Below, in pieces: positions 5,939-14,090 of a stretch of 21,968 nt of DNA. Made by a program: the position numbers and the translations under genes. The DNA is from UBA1732 sp045114455 (GTDB taxonomy: Bacteria; Verrucomicrobiota; Lentisphaeria; Victivallales; UBA1829), in contig JBGUKN010000030.1 in NCBI GenBank assembly GCA_045114455.1, positions 1-21,968 of the forward strand, read 5' to 3'. Within the stretch, counting starts at the first letter, position 1; each line of letters starts with the position of its first letter. The notes beneath the pieces were generated by a model. The model saw only the letters and a list, made by a program, of their open reading frames with translations, had not been told where the DNA came from and did no database searches.

Positions 5939-8398
5939 ATGAAACACTTCATCCTCCCCGTTTGCACGGCCCTCGCGGTCGCGGCCGCCGTCGGCTCCTG
6001 TGCGAACGAAGCCCAGCCAACGTCAACGTTCGAACCGCAGCAGGTCAACATGAGCAAACTCGCAGAAACAAACGGATTCCGGAGCGAAGACAACGGCGTC
6101 GTCACGTCCGTCATCTTCTACACGCCCGAAATCGTCCGCGTCACCAAGACCCCGGCGGACAGCACGAAAAAGCCGTTCATCACGCCCACCGTCATCCTCA
6201 AGCCGGAAGCCGTCGAGGTCGATGTCAAAAAGACCGACGACACGATCACGGTAAAATCCTCCGCGCTGAGCGTGGTCCTGGACCGGAAGACCGGCGCGCT
6301 CTCGTTCGCCAACCGGAACGGCAACCGGCACCTTCTCTCCGAGGACGCCGCACAGCCGTTCAAGATGGAGCCCGTGGAGTATCCCAGCGGGAAGACGGAG
6401 ACCGTCACGGCGCGGTTCCGCGTGGACCCCGACGAGGAGATCTACGGGTTCGGCCAGCCGCAGAACGACAAATTCTCCCAGCGAGGCAGCAAGTTCCCGA
6501 TCCACCAGGGATACCGCTTCGTCTCCGTCCCGATGTTCCAGACCGTGAAGGGATACGGCGTCTTCCTGGACAACCCCGCCAGCGGCGAGTTCGAGGAGAA
6601 GGACAACGTCCTGAACTTCATGTTCAAGGACGGCGAGAACCTGGACTATTACTTCATGTACGGCGGCTCCACGGACGGCGTCGTCGCGCAGATGCGCAAG
6701 CTCACCGGCGACTGCCCGATGCAGGCACTCTGGACGCTCGGGTTCTGGCAGAGCCGAGAACGCTACAAGACGCAGGCCGAACTCCTCGAAGTCGTCGAGA
6801 AATACCGCCAGCTCCACATCCCGCTCGACGGCATCATCCAGGACTGGCAGTACTGGGGCGAGGACAACGACTACTGGAACGCCATGCAGTTCCTGAACCC
6901 CGGCTTCCCCGAGCCGAAGAAGATGTTCGACCGCGTGCATGAGCTGAACGCGCACGCGATGCTCGTAATCTGGCCCGACTTCGGACAGAAGACCGAGCAG
7001 TTCAAGGTCATGAAGGAAAAAGGATTCCTGCTCGACATCGACACCTGGCCGAACAGCACGTCGGTCGGAGGCTCCGGCGGCGCGCGCCCCTACGATCCCT
7101 CCGGCAAGGAGGCCCGCGACCTCTACTGGAGCTACGCCAAAAAGCTCCTGGACTACGGACCCGACGCCTGGTGGATGGACTCCACCGAGCCGGACCACCA
7201 CAACATCAAGGACGCCGACTTCGATCTCATGACCGCGCAGGGCACGTTCCGCCGCGTCCGCAACCTCTACCCCTTCTACACCACGGGCGGCGTCTACGAG
7301 CACCAGCGCGCCGACGATCCCGAGGGGAAGAAGCGCGTCTTCATCCTCACGCGCTGCGCCTACGCAGGGCAGCAGCGGTACGGCACGAACACCTGGTCCG
7401 GCGACACCGTCACCAGCTGGGATTCCCTGAAGGACCAGATCGCGTGCGGCCTGAACATGAGCCTCGTCGGCCTGCCCTACTGGAACGCCGACATCGGCGG
7501 CTTCTTCCTGTGGAACTACCCGAACCGCAGCCGGAACATCGCCTTCTATGAACTCTACGCCCGCTGGATGCAGTTCGGCGCGTTCACGCCCATGATGCGC
7601 AGCCACGGCACCGACGGCCCGCGCGAGCTCTATTATTTCGGCAGCGAGGGCGAACCGGTCTACGACGCCATGGTCCGCGCAATTAAGACGCGCTACGCCT
7701 TCCTCCCGTACATCTACTCCATGATGTACGACGTCTCCGCGAACCGCGGCTCCATGATGCGTCCGCTCTTCGCCGACTTCCCCGAGGACAAGAAAACGCA
7801 CAAGCTCGAAACCGAATTCCTGTTCGGCAAATCCCTGCTCGTCGCCCCGGTCGTGAAGTCCATGTACCTCGCGAACAACCGCATTGACGTCCGGCAGACG
7901 AAAGACTGGGACGTCTACCTCCCCATGCTCCCCGAGGGCTCCTTGTTCTACGACTTCCACACCGGCGCGCTTTTCTCCGGCGGAGAGACCGTCTCCGTCC
8001 CCGCCCCGCTCGACCGCGTGCCGCTGTTCGTGAAGGCCGGCAGCATCATCCCGATCGCCGAGCCGGTCGAATACGCCGAGCAGAAGAAATGGGACGACCT
8101 CGAAATCCGCGTCTATCCGGGCGAAGCGGACGGCACCTTCACGCTCTACGAGGACGAGTTCGACAACTACAACTACGAGAAAGGGGCGTTCAGCACCATC
8201 GAGTTCACCTACGATTCCAGGAAAAACACGCTCACCATCGGCGCCGTGCGGGGCAGCTTCCCCGGCATGCTGAAGGAGCGCACGTTCCGCGTCGTGGTGG
8301 TGAAGGCCGGCGTCGGCCTCGGGGAGACCCGCACCCCCGTCGAAAAGTGCAAGACCGTCAAATACACCGGCAAGGCCGTGTCCATCCCGCTCCAATAA
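5939..8398 (+). CDS. exported GH31 glycoside hydrolase, probable alpha-xylosidase
   Basis: Hydrolyses alpha-linked xylose or glucose from oligosaccharide non-reducing ends. The 819-residue product starts with a signal peptide whose end, AAAVGSCANE, looks like a lipobox, so it may be a lipoprotein. An N-terminal beta-sandwich follows (about 40-230, with YGFGQPQNDKFSQRG), then the (beta/alpha)8 barrel (about 255-600) and C-terminal beta domains of the GH31/DUF5110 type. The nucleophile is Asp414 in WWMDSTEPD and the acid/base Asp489 in WSGDTVTSW. Segments GFWQSRERY and IIQDWQYWG are like those of Bacteroides-type alpha-xylosidases, which is why that activity is favoured over alpha-glucosidase; the choice is an inference. 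The chosen ATG has CGGAG upstream. Single-gene unit with its own consensus promoter and terminator; it could act with the GH51 enzyme on xyloglucan or arabinoxylan fragments. Confidence 0.9.
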   Translation: MKHFILPVCTALAVAAAVGSCANEAQPTSTFEPQQVNMSKLAETNGFRSEDNGVVTSVIFYTPEIVRVTKTPADSTKKPFITPTVILKPEAVEVDVKKTDDTITVKSSALSVVLDRKTGALSFANRNGNRHLLSEDAAQPFKMEPVEYPSGKTETVTARFRVDPDEEIYGFGQPQNDKFSQRGSKFPIHQGYRFVSVPMFQTVKGYGVFLDNPASGEFEEKDNVLNFMFKDGENLDYYFMYGGSTDGVVAQMRKLTGDCPMQALWTLGFWQSRERYKTQAELLEVVEKYRQLHIPLDGIIQDWQYWGEDNDYWNAMQFLNPGFPEPKKMFDRVHELNAHAMLVIWPDFGQKTEQFKVMKEKGFLLDIDTWPNSTSVGGSGGARPYDPSGKEARDLYWSYAKKLLDYGPDAWWMDSTEPDHHNIKDADFDLMTAQGTFRRVRNLYPFYTTGGVYEHQRADDPEGKKRVFILTRCAYAGQQRYGTNTWSGDTVTSWDSLKDQIACGLNMSLVGLPYWNADIGGFFLWNYPNRSRNIAFYELYARWMQFGAFTPMMRSHGTDGPRELYYFGSEGEPVYDAMVRAIKTRYAFLPYIYSMMYDVSANRGSMMRPLFADFPEDKKTHKLETEFLFGKSLLVAPVVKSMYLANNRIDVRQTKDWDVYLPMLPEGSLFYDFHTGALFSGGETVSVPAPLDRVPLFVKAGSIIPIAEPVEYAEQKKWDDLEIRVYPGEADGTFTLYEDEFDNYNYEKGAFSTIEFTYDSRKNTLTIGAVRGSFPGMLKERTFRVVVVKAGVGLGETRTPVEKCKTVKYTGKAVSIPLQ

Positions 8399-8427
8399 CT
8401 CCCGTCAAACTTAGTCCGATGCATTCA

Positions 8428-8458
8428 GGCCGTCCGGTCCCATCCGGGCGGCCTTTTT
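8428..8458 (+). terminator. intrinsic terminator of the GH31 gene
   Basis: A 10-bp stem (GGCCGTCCGG with CCGGGCGGCC, one wobble, 6-base loop) is followed by TTTTT, 29 bases after the GH31 stop codon. Confidence 0.85.
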
Positions 8459-8464
8459 GCAGGC

Positions 8465-8494
8465 AAAAAACACCCGGCCGGGAAAGGTCGGGTG
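8465..8494 (-). terminator. intrinsic terminator of the NG-repeat/TPR/PEP-CTERM operon
   Basis: On the minus strand CACCCG (8494-8489) pairs with CGGGTG (8476-8471). Three further pairs can form inside, and TTTTTT (8470-8465) follows. It lies back to back with the GH31 terminator, so both convergent units are insulated. Confidence 0.8.
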
Positions 8495-8535
8495 CGCATG
8501 GTCGCCAAGAAAAAACGGGGGAGCAGCCCCGCAAA

Positions 8536-9006
8536 TCAGTGCGGGATGAACAGATAGTAGACCAGCTCGATGACGTCCCGGATGTCGTTCACGCCGTCGA
8601 ACGAATAAACCGGGATCCCATTGCCGTTGCCGTTCGGATAGAACTCGACCCTCCGGCCTTTCTTCTCGAAATACCATTCGGGCATCCCGTTGCCGTTTCC
8701 GTTCGGGTAGACCTCCACGGCGCTGCCGCCCCGGAACTTGAAATAGAACGTGGGAAACCCGCCGCCGTTGCCGTTCGGATAGAACTCCACGCCCCGGCTG
8801 GAATACTTGAAGTAGTTGTACGGGATGCCGTTCAGGCCCGGCAGTTTGTAGACTTCGCAACACCGGTCGGTCTTCCGCATCGACCAGATGTGAATGCCGT
8901 TGCAGTTGCCGTTGTCGTAGAACTTGCACATGGACCCGCTGATCTCCATGGATGCGAAGGGGAATCCGTTGCAGTTGCCGTTCCGGTAGACTGTAATATA
9001 TCCCAT
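8536..9006 (-). CDS. six-repeat Asn-Gly-rich protein, function unknown
   Basis: The 156-residue product is almost entirely six tandem repeats of 23 residues (one of 24), starting at residues 4, 27, 50, 73, 97 and 120. The repeat consensus is VEFYPNGNGNGIPxxYFxxx plus three residues; the last three copies are the most regular. The spacing and aromatic-Asn-Gly pattern recall beta-hairpin repeats such as MORN or the YwqK-type variant, but the sequence is distinct and I do not assign it to either. Five cysteines occur only at the N-terminal side (12, 27, 35, 49, 50). There is no signal peptide or membrane segment, so it is probably cytoplasmic. The ATG has GGGAG upstream. Last gene of its operon, 18 bases after the TPR gene. 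Confidence 0.8.
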   Translation of the reverse strand: MGYITVYRNGNCNGFPFASMEISGSMCKFYDNGNCNGIHIWSMRKTDRCCEVYKLPGLNGIPYNYFKYSSRGVEFYPNGNGGGFPTFYFKFRGGSAVEVYPNGNGNGMPEWYFEKKGRRVEFYPNGNGNGIPVYSFDGVNDIRDVIELVYYLFIPH

Positions 9007-9024
9007 AGAAAAAACTCCCGGGGT

Positions 9025-11625
9025 TTATTTCGCCCCGCTTCCGCCGACCGTTTCGTGGCGGCGGATCCTTTCGATCCTGTCAAGATAGTCCAGACCGAAC
9101 TTATCGTCGGGGAAATAGATCAGGAGGAAATTGACGTTTTCCATCGCCGGAGTATAGCGTTCGGCCTTGAAATCGGCTTTGATCTGTTCCCGAATGGCCC
9201 GGGACCAGACATCCAGCATTTCCTTCGGGAAGAAGGCCAGATGCTGCGGGAACTTGAGAACGGCGACCGCTTCCGCATACTGGCCCGCCTCGTAAAGGCG
9301 CTTCCCGTAAATATATCGGCCGAGAAGGCTGCTCCGATCCATCGCCCAGGCGGCTTCGGCACACGCAAGCGCATTCTTCATGTCGCCCTGTCCGAAATAC
9401 AGTTCGGAGAGATTGATGTTGATGAGCGCTTTGTCCGGATACGTATCCTTGACGGAGAGATACCGTTTGAAGGCGGCGTCGTTCCGCCCGGCTTCCGCAA
9501 GGCGGGATGCGGCATGGAAGACAAAACGCGGATCATTCGAGGAGCTTTTTTCAAAAAGACCGAGCGCCTGCTCCGTCTCGCCTTCGGACAAAAGGATCTC
9601 CGCCTGAACGAACGGCAGAACAGCCCGTTTTTCGGAATCCGCCGGCAAAGCGCCAAGCCAAGCTGCAAGCGATTTCAGGGAATCGATAAAACTGTTTTCG
9701 ATGCAGAACTCATAATAAAGGTAAAGCAGGTTTTCATCGCCGCCCTTCTCCACAAGAACACGGAATTCCTTTTCCGCTTCGTTCTGGCGTCCCAGCCGGT
9801 CCAAAGTCACCATATGCAGCACATCTGCGGAGGACTTGCTCTCTTCCGGGACATCCTTCAGGTCTTTAAATTTGGTGATATAGTTCATGGTCCGGTCAGG
9901 ATATCTGTTCAGGTAGAATTTCGCCGCGATCAGGAGCAGAACGGGGTCGTCGGGAAAAGACTGAAGCGCAGACTGAATCTCATCCTCCGTAAGGACATTC
10001 CGGTTGAAATGATCCGACAGAACAATACGCAGCAGGAAGGAAACATCGTCGTCAGGAGTCCGGATCAGCTTGGCGATCTCGGCACAGATATTCAGCAGTT
10101 CGGAAGAGGAAGCAAGGTCCTTTTCCGATTTTTCCAGCAAATACCGCAGGACCGCAGTCCGGGCGCGCTGCTGGAAATCCATGAAGGGGCGGCCGTTCAT
10201 GATGATCCTGAGATAATGCAGGATCTCATTGGAAGAATCCTGCTGCAGGGCGACCTGAAGCTTCATGAGGGAAAAAAGAGGAGAATCGATCGTGGAACCG
10301 GCCGACTGAAGGAGCCCCGGCAGTCTGGCATTGTCATCCGCAGCAAAAGCGCTCAGGGCGTCCAGATATGACGCAATGATCATGGATTGACGGCCGCGAA
10401 GGGAACGGATCAGTTCGGTCAGAGGAACGAGCAATTCCGGTTGTCCGCTCAAGACGCAGCTTTCCCCGTAGAGAATGGGGATTATGGCATTGATCTTCGT
10501 CTTAAGGAATTCTTCGCAAACCCTGATCGTGTCGTCAAAACGATAACGGGAAAAATAGTAATTGGCGAGAAGCGGCACGCCCGCGAAGTCGTTTAACTTG
10601 ACGGCTTCAAGAAGAAGCGCCTCCATTTTTTCATCCGCCTCCCGGTCGTTCTGCGTCGAAAGGAAATGAAGAAGGACGTTGATGGTCTCAAACCGGACTT
10701 GCGGGTCCTGAATCTGGTCAAGCTGCGGGATGTAATTCCATACCTGCTCCCGGTTCATTTTGGAAGAATTCAGCAGCCTTTCGGCAAGACGTCCCCGCTC
10801 CGTACCGGAAAAATACTCCGGATCCGCTTTTTTTCTGACCTCGTAGAACGCTTTGCCGTTTTGCGCATGCCCGGAATTCAGCGCGGCAATCAAATACAAC
10901 GCCCCTTCGTCCGGCGGAAGCGCGGCATCGTCCATGACTTTCAGGTTGAGAATGGAATAGATGGATCCGAAATTTCTCGCCCGGAAAGCGCTTTCCAGGA
11001 AAGCGTGGAAGGCATCCTGATCCAGAGGATTCAGGCGCATGATCCGCTGACGGAAAAACGATTCGTTGTTCCAGTCGCCGAAATGATGATAGATTTGCGC
11101 CATCGCCTCGACGGCGGCCTCCTTGTTCGGATCCTCTTTCAGGACCTTGATAAACTTCTCTCTGGCGCCGTCGTAATCGCCGGATTCAAAAAGAGCGGAA
11201 GCCTCCTTGAACGCAACATATTTGCCGATGTCCTTGACTGCGTAAAACAGGCAGACGCCCAGGCAGAGAAGCACGACAAGGAAAAAAACGAAGACAATCA
11301 TGATACGCCGCAACGTCAGGCGTATGCCACCGACCCGGATACTCCACTTGGGGGCTTTTTTCTCGTCCTCCGAATGGTCGAACATCCGGGCGAAACGGGG
11401 ATTGTTCCGGAAATAGCTTTCAAGTTCCTCGCGGGACATGTTTCCCCCGGACGGGAAAGGTCTTTCCTCCTCCTCAGGGGATTCCCCGTTTTCACCGACC
11501 CCGACCCCGGCATCCGATGGACGGAAAGACACGGAGTGCGGGTCTTCGGCCTGGCGCTCCGTGTCTGTTTCAGCAGGATTTGAACTTATCCCGCTGTTAG
11601 TGCTCTGTTTGTCTTCTTCGCTCAT
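9025..11625 (-). CDS. large membrane-anchored TPR-repeat protein
   Basis: Probably a scaffold for protein assembly; the partners are unknown. The 866-residue product has an acidic, Ser/Pro-rich cytoplasmic head (1-105), one membrane segment (about 108-130, IMIVFVFFLVVLLCLGVCLF) and a long helical region, probably outside the membrane. TPR-like pairs are clearest at about 139-175 (ASALFESGDYDGAREKFIKV) and near the C-terminus (ELYFGQGDMKNALACAEAAW; YEAGQYAEAVAVL); the middle is probably divergent helical repeats. Its ATG overlaps the stop of the upstream PEP-CTERM-like gene as ATGA, so the two are likely translated together. TPR proteins are also known components of PEP-CTERM/exosortase loci, which makes a role with its upstream neighbour reasonable but unproven. 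Base composition is noticeably less GC-rich than in the flanking enzyme genes. Confidence 0.85.
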   Translation of the reverse strand: MSEEDKQSTNSGISSNPAETDTERQAEDPHSVSFRPSDAGVGVGENGESPEEEERPFPSGGNMSREELESYFRNNPRFARMFDHSEDEKKAPKWSIRVGGIRLTLRRIMIVFVFFLVVLLCLGVCLFYAVKDIGKYVAFKEASALFESGDYDGAREKFIKVLKEDPNKEAAVEAMAQIYHHFGDWNNESFFRQRIMRLNPLDQDAFHAFLESAFRARNFGSIYSILNLKVMDDAALPPDEGALYLIAALNSGHAQNGKAFYEVRKKADPEYFSGTERGRLAERLLNSSKMNREQVWNYIPQLDQIQDPQVRFETINVLLHFLSTQNDREADEKMEALLLEAVKLNDFAGVPLLANYYFSRYRFDDTIRVCEEFLKTKINAIIPILYGESCVLSGQPELLVPLTELIRSLRGRQSMIIASYLDALSAFAADDNARLPGLLQSAGSTIDSPLFSLMKLQVALQQDSSNEILHYLRIIMNGRPFMDFQQRARTAVLRYLLEKSEKDLASSSELLNICAEIAKLIRTPDDDVSFLLRIVLSDHFNRNVLTEDEIQSALQSFPDDPVLLLIAAKFYLNRYPDRTMNYITKFKDLKDVPEESKSSADVLHMVTLDRLGRQNEAEKEFRVLVEKGGDENLLYLYYEFCIENSFIDSLKSLAAWLGALPADSEKRAVLPFVQAEILLSEGETEQALGLFEKSSSNDPRFVFHAASRLAEAGRNDAAFKRYLSVKDTYPDKALININLSELYFGQGDMKNALACAEAAWAMDRSSLLGRYIYGKRLYEAGQYAEAVAVLKFPQHLAFFPKEMLDVWSRAIREQIKADFKAERYTPAMENVNFLLIYFPDDKFGLDYLDRIERIRRHETVGGSGAK

Positions 11626-12260
11626 ACCTGTGCAATGCGGCGCGCATGCTGTTTGCGATTTCTGAAAAGAAGAAGGCCTGCTCCGGCCGCCAAAGCCACA
11701 AGCAGCGTCACAGTGGAGGCGGGAAGAGGCTGCCCAACGACAATGACCTCAATTCTGCCGTCGAACGGATCTTCCGAAAAATCAAGGTGGAAAAAGCTGT
11801 CCGTATCGTAGGCGCCGTGGAATCCGGCCTCGCTTTCGATCTTGACGGATGAGAAATTCTCTCCGTTCTTGTCCGCATATCCGAACTGGATGGTGTTGTC
11901 CTTCTCGAATTTTCCGAGGGAAATGGATGCGACTTTGGACTCGTCGACGGAAGCCGCATCAATGCTTTTCAGGACTCCGGCAAGGGAAACGAACGTGCCG
12001 TCGCTCTGCAGATAGCCGAACTCCTTTTCTCCGGAAGAGTTGGTTGCCATCGTCGTCAGGAAGCTGCTCAGTTTGATGTCGCCGGAAGCGGAAGGATTCA
12101 TCAGAAGGATCGACAAAGATTCGGAACCTCTGGAAGAAAGGATGCCCGTTTCATTGTCGAAGGAGACCTTGCCCTGAGGAGTGAAGTTGTCAGCATAGGC
12201 TGTAAGACCGCCAAAAGACAACGCACAAGCGAGAGCGACCGCGAAAAACGATTTTTTCAT
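11622..12260 (-). CDS. secreted protein with PEP-CTERM-like sorting tail
   Basis: Function unknown; likely exported and handled by an exosortase-type system. The 212-residue product has a signal peptide (MKKSFFAVALACALSFGGLT, cleavage near AYADNF), a cysteine-free, Ser/Asp/Gly-rich middle predicted as beta, and a tail built like PEP-CTERM domains. That tail has the short motif GQPLPAS, a hydrophobic stretch (TVTLLVALAAGAGLLLF) and a basic end (RNRKQHARR). The PLPA form resembles the VPLPA variant of the family. The ATG has AGGAG upstream; the frame is open to 12440, but the added 60 residues lie over the promoter and are rejected. First gene of the operon, with an ATGA overlap into the TPR gene. 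No exosortase gene is in the window. Confidence 0.75.
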   Translation of the reverse strand: MKKSFFAVALACALSFGGLTAYADNFTPQGKVSFDNETGILSSRGSESLSILLMNPSASGDIKLSSFLTTMATNSSGEKEFGYLQSDGTFVSLAGVLKSIDAASVDESKVASISLGKFEKDNTIQFGYADKNGENFSSVKIESEAGFHGAYDTDSFFHLDFSEDPFDGRIEVIVVGQPLPASTVTLLVALAAGAGLLLFRNRKQHARRIAQV

Positions 12261-12374
12261 TTTTACTCCTATCTGTTTATCAATGCCACCGAACGGCCCC
12301 GGAATCATTGATATCACCCGGGAAAGCAGGCCGAAATCCGGATGTTTTGCAAAAAACAAAGAATAATCCTCTAT

Positions 12375-12404
12375 ATATAATAATCCTTTTTTTTGTTTTT
12401 TCAA
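12375..12404 (-). promoter_or_regulatory. promoter of the PEP-CTERM/TPR/NG-repeat operon, with A/T-tract upstream
   Basis: On the minus strand TTGAAA (12404-12399) is followed after 17-18 bases by ATTATA or TTATAT (12381-12375). It sits in the most AT-rich patch of the window; A and T runs continue upstream (12405-12437), as in an UP element. No ECF-type GGAAC box is visible here, so the neighbouring ECF sigma factor does not obviously drive this operon. Predicted leader about 110 bases. Confidence 0.6.
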
Positions 12405-12429
12405 GTTTTTTTTATTTTTTTTAAGAAAT

Positions 12430-12452
12430 AAAAAAAACACCGGATAATCCGG
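12430..12452 (-). terminator. intrinsic terminator of the sigma/anti-sigma unit
   Basis: On the minus strand the 5-bp hairpin CCGGA-TTA-TCCGG is followed by TGTTTTTTTTATTT, 14 bases after the anti-sigma stop codon. The stem is short but the T tract is long. Confidence 0.6.
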
Positions 12453-12466
12453 CTGCCGATCTTCAC

Positions 12467-13375
12467 TTACTCGCAGAAAAACTCGATGTGGAAGACCACC
12501 GGCCCGTTGTCTTCCGGGGCGGCCCCGCTCATCAGGAAAAGCTCGAACGCATCATCCGTCCTGGCCATGCTCATATCGAACATCCCCGCGGAATCCAGGC
12601 GGATGGTGGTGAAAAGCGAGTTCCCGCGGCTTTCCGTTTCGATCGAAAGCCCCGGGACATCCAGCGCAGTCAGATCCCGCCGGATCGACTCCAGCATCCG
12701 CATGGCGTCGAAATCAGGGTCCGGATGCAGCGGGATCCGCCTCATCGTATCGCCGTCCTGTCCGGAAACGGACGGCAGAAGGAACGGGATGCGACCATCG
12801 CCCGGAACACCGCCGAATTCGTCAGGGATCAGCACGGGATCGATATCAATTGCATACTGTCGCTCGGAGGGGGAATTGGAAACGACTCTTGCCCGGACGT
12901 AATCGCCGACTCCGGGTTCCGCGGACAGCGAGGGAACAGGATTCCCGGCGGGACGGGGCTGCACGGCCCCGACCGAGGCCATGTGCGGACGTCCGCCCCC
13001 CGACCGGCTCACATGCATCTGGTCCATCAGGAGATAGACGAAGAAGCACCCCAGAAGGAACAGCGCCGCAATACGGAAGATCCATGCCGTGCGCGAGTCG
13101 GAAAAATCCCGCCTCGCCATGCCGGCAGGCGCAAAACCGGCGGACTCCGCACGGACGAACGACGCGATACGGGCGTTCATTCCGGGGTCCGGTTCGGACG
13201 CCAGGGCATGCGACAGGGCGCCGCGGATCGCGGCGTAATCCGACAGCCGGACGCCGCAGTCCGGACACGATCCGAGATGAGCCCGGACGCTCTCGTCCGG
13301 CACAAGCTCGCCGTCGAAGATCGCCGATATCGTTTCCGCATCCGGGCACCCGGGGGAAGTCGCCTGGTCACTCAT
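12467..13375 (-). CDS. transmembrane zinc-finger anti-sigma factor
   Basis: Probably holds the adjacent ECF sigma factor at the membrane until a signal releases it. The 302-residue product has a ZAS-type zinc motif at residues 33-40 (HLGSCPDC, the HxxxCxxC pattern, His33, Cys37, Cys40) in a helical N-terminal domain. One membrane segment follows (about 97-117, AWIFRIAALFLLGCFFVYLL), then a roughly 180-residue periplasmic part of no recognised family, rich in Pro, Asp and Met. The ATG is preceded by GAGGCAG. It follows the sigma gene by 43 bases, the usual order for such pairs. The spacer contains a run of nine C on the coding strand. The signal sensed cannot be told from the sequence. Confidence 0.88.
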   Translation of the reverse strand: MSDQATSPGCPDAETISAIFDGELVPDESVRAHLGSCPDCGVRLSDYAAIRGALSHALASEPDPGMNARIASFVRAESAGFAPAGMARRDFSDSRTAWIFRIAALFLLGCFFVYLLMDQMHVSRSGGGRPHMASVGAVQPRPAGNPVPSLSAEPGVGDYVRARVVSNSPSERQYAIDIDPVLIPDEFGGVPGDGRIPFLLPSVSGQDGDTMRRIPLHPDPDFDAMRMLESIRRDLTALDVPGLSIETESRGNSLFTTIRLDSAGMFDMSMARTDDAFELFLMSGAAPEDNGPVVFHIEFFCE

Positions 13376-13392
13376 TTTTCTGCCTCAAAACA

Positions 13393-13401
13393 GGGGGGGG
13401 G
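13393..13401. repeat. homopolymer G9 (C9 on the coding strand)
   Basis: Nine consecutive G lie in the 43-base spacer between the sigma and anti-sigma genes, 18-26 bases before the anti-sigma ATG. Such a run is prone to slippage in replication and also to sequencing error. Confidence 0.8.
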
Positions 13402-13418
13402 TTGCGTTTCATGACGCT

Positions 13419-14045
13419 TTAATGTATTCCGCCCGCGGAAGGAAGGATTCCGGCGGCGGAGAGGTAATCACGAAGCATTTCCCGGCCGCGGGACAGGCGG
13501 GACTTCACGGTTCCGACCTTGCAGTCCAGTTTCTGCGCGATCTGCTCGTACGGCATGTCGTTCACATGCCGCAGGAGCATGGTCTCGCGGAGATTGTCCG
13601 GCAGGCTGTTCAATGCTTTCATGATGTTCTTTCCGATCTCGTCTTGTTCCAGGACAAGGTCCGGCTCCATCCGCCGGTCCGGCACGTCCTGTTCGTTTTC
13701 CGTCCCGGAATCGCCGCCTGCATCGTCGCCGACGGTCAGGCTCACGTTCAGGCCGCTTCCGCGCCGGTGGTTCCACTGGTACTTGTTCCGGGCCAGGTTC
13801 AGGGCGATGCGATGAAGCCAGGTCTCCAGGCTCGATTCGCCGCGGAACGACTGCAAAGCGCGGTACGCCCGCAGGAACGTGTCCTGCACGACCTCCTCGG
13901 CATCCTGACGGGACCCGAGCAGGGCGTACGCGACTTTGTAAAGCTTCGCGGAGTACATCCCGATCAGGCCGTCGAACGCGGTGTCGTCGCCATTCCGGAA
14001 CGCATTCAGAAGCGCATCTTCACGGACCTTTTGTTCCTGTTCCAT
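13419..14045 (-). CDS. ECF-type RNA polymerase sigma factor
   Basis: Directs RNA polymerase to a dedicated set of promoters. The 208-residue product has sigma region 2 at about residues 24-92, including LLGSRQDAEEVVQDTFLRAY and FRGESSLETWLHRIALNLAR. An acidic Gly/Asp linker (about 100-135) follows, then region 4 at about 140-195 (LPDNLRETMLLRHVNDMPYE and the helix-turn-helix QKLDCKVGTVKSRLSRGRE). There is no region 1 or 3, which is typical of ECF factors related to RpoE/SigW. The ATG has AAGGACAG upstream. A GGAAC-N17-GTCTG promoter just upstream suggests it transcribes itself. It is followed by its anti-sigma factor. Targets other than its own promoter are not evident in the window. Confidence 0.93.
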   Translation of the reverse strand: MEQEQKVREDALLNAFRNGDDTAFDGLIGMYSAKLYKVAYALLGSRQDAEEVVQDTFLRAYRALQSFRGESSLETWLHRIALNLARNKYQWNHRRGSGLNVSLTVGDDAGGDSGTENEQDVPDRRMEPDLVLEQDEIGKNIMKALNSLPDNLRETMLLRHVNDMPYEQIAQKLDCKVGTVKSRLSRGREMLRDYLSAAGILPSAGGIH

Positions 14046-14063
14046 CGCTGTCCTTATGTTCTA

Positions 14064-14090
14064 CAGACAAACCGTTTTGCGTTTTGTTCC
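14064..14090 (-). promoter_or_regulatory. probable ECF-sigma autoregulatory promoter
   Basis: On the minus strand GGAAC (14090-14086) is followed by exactly 17 bases and GTCTG (14068-14064), 18 bases before the sigma ATG. GGAAC at -35 and GTC at -10 are typical of RpoE/SigW-group ECF promoters. The leader would be very short, about 10 bases including the ribosome binding site AAGGACAG. Confidence 0.6.

Noticed and set aside
6023..8395. 790-codon minus-strand open frame across the GH31 gene
   Set aside because: Val/Glu/Asp-rich shadow of the GH31 gene with no domain or start signal; the GH31 catalytic motifs are on the plus strand.
8089..10371. 760-codon plus-strand open frame
   Set aside because: Runs through the GH31 3' end, two terminators and antisense to two real minus-strand genes; composition is that of a shadow frame.
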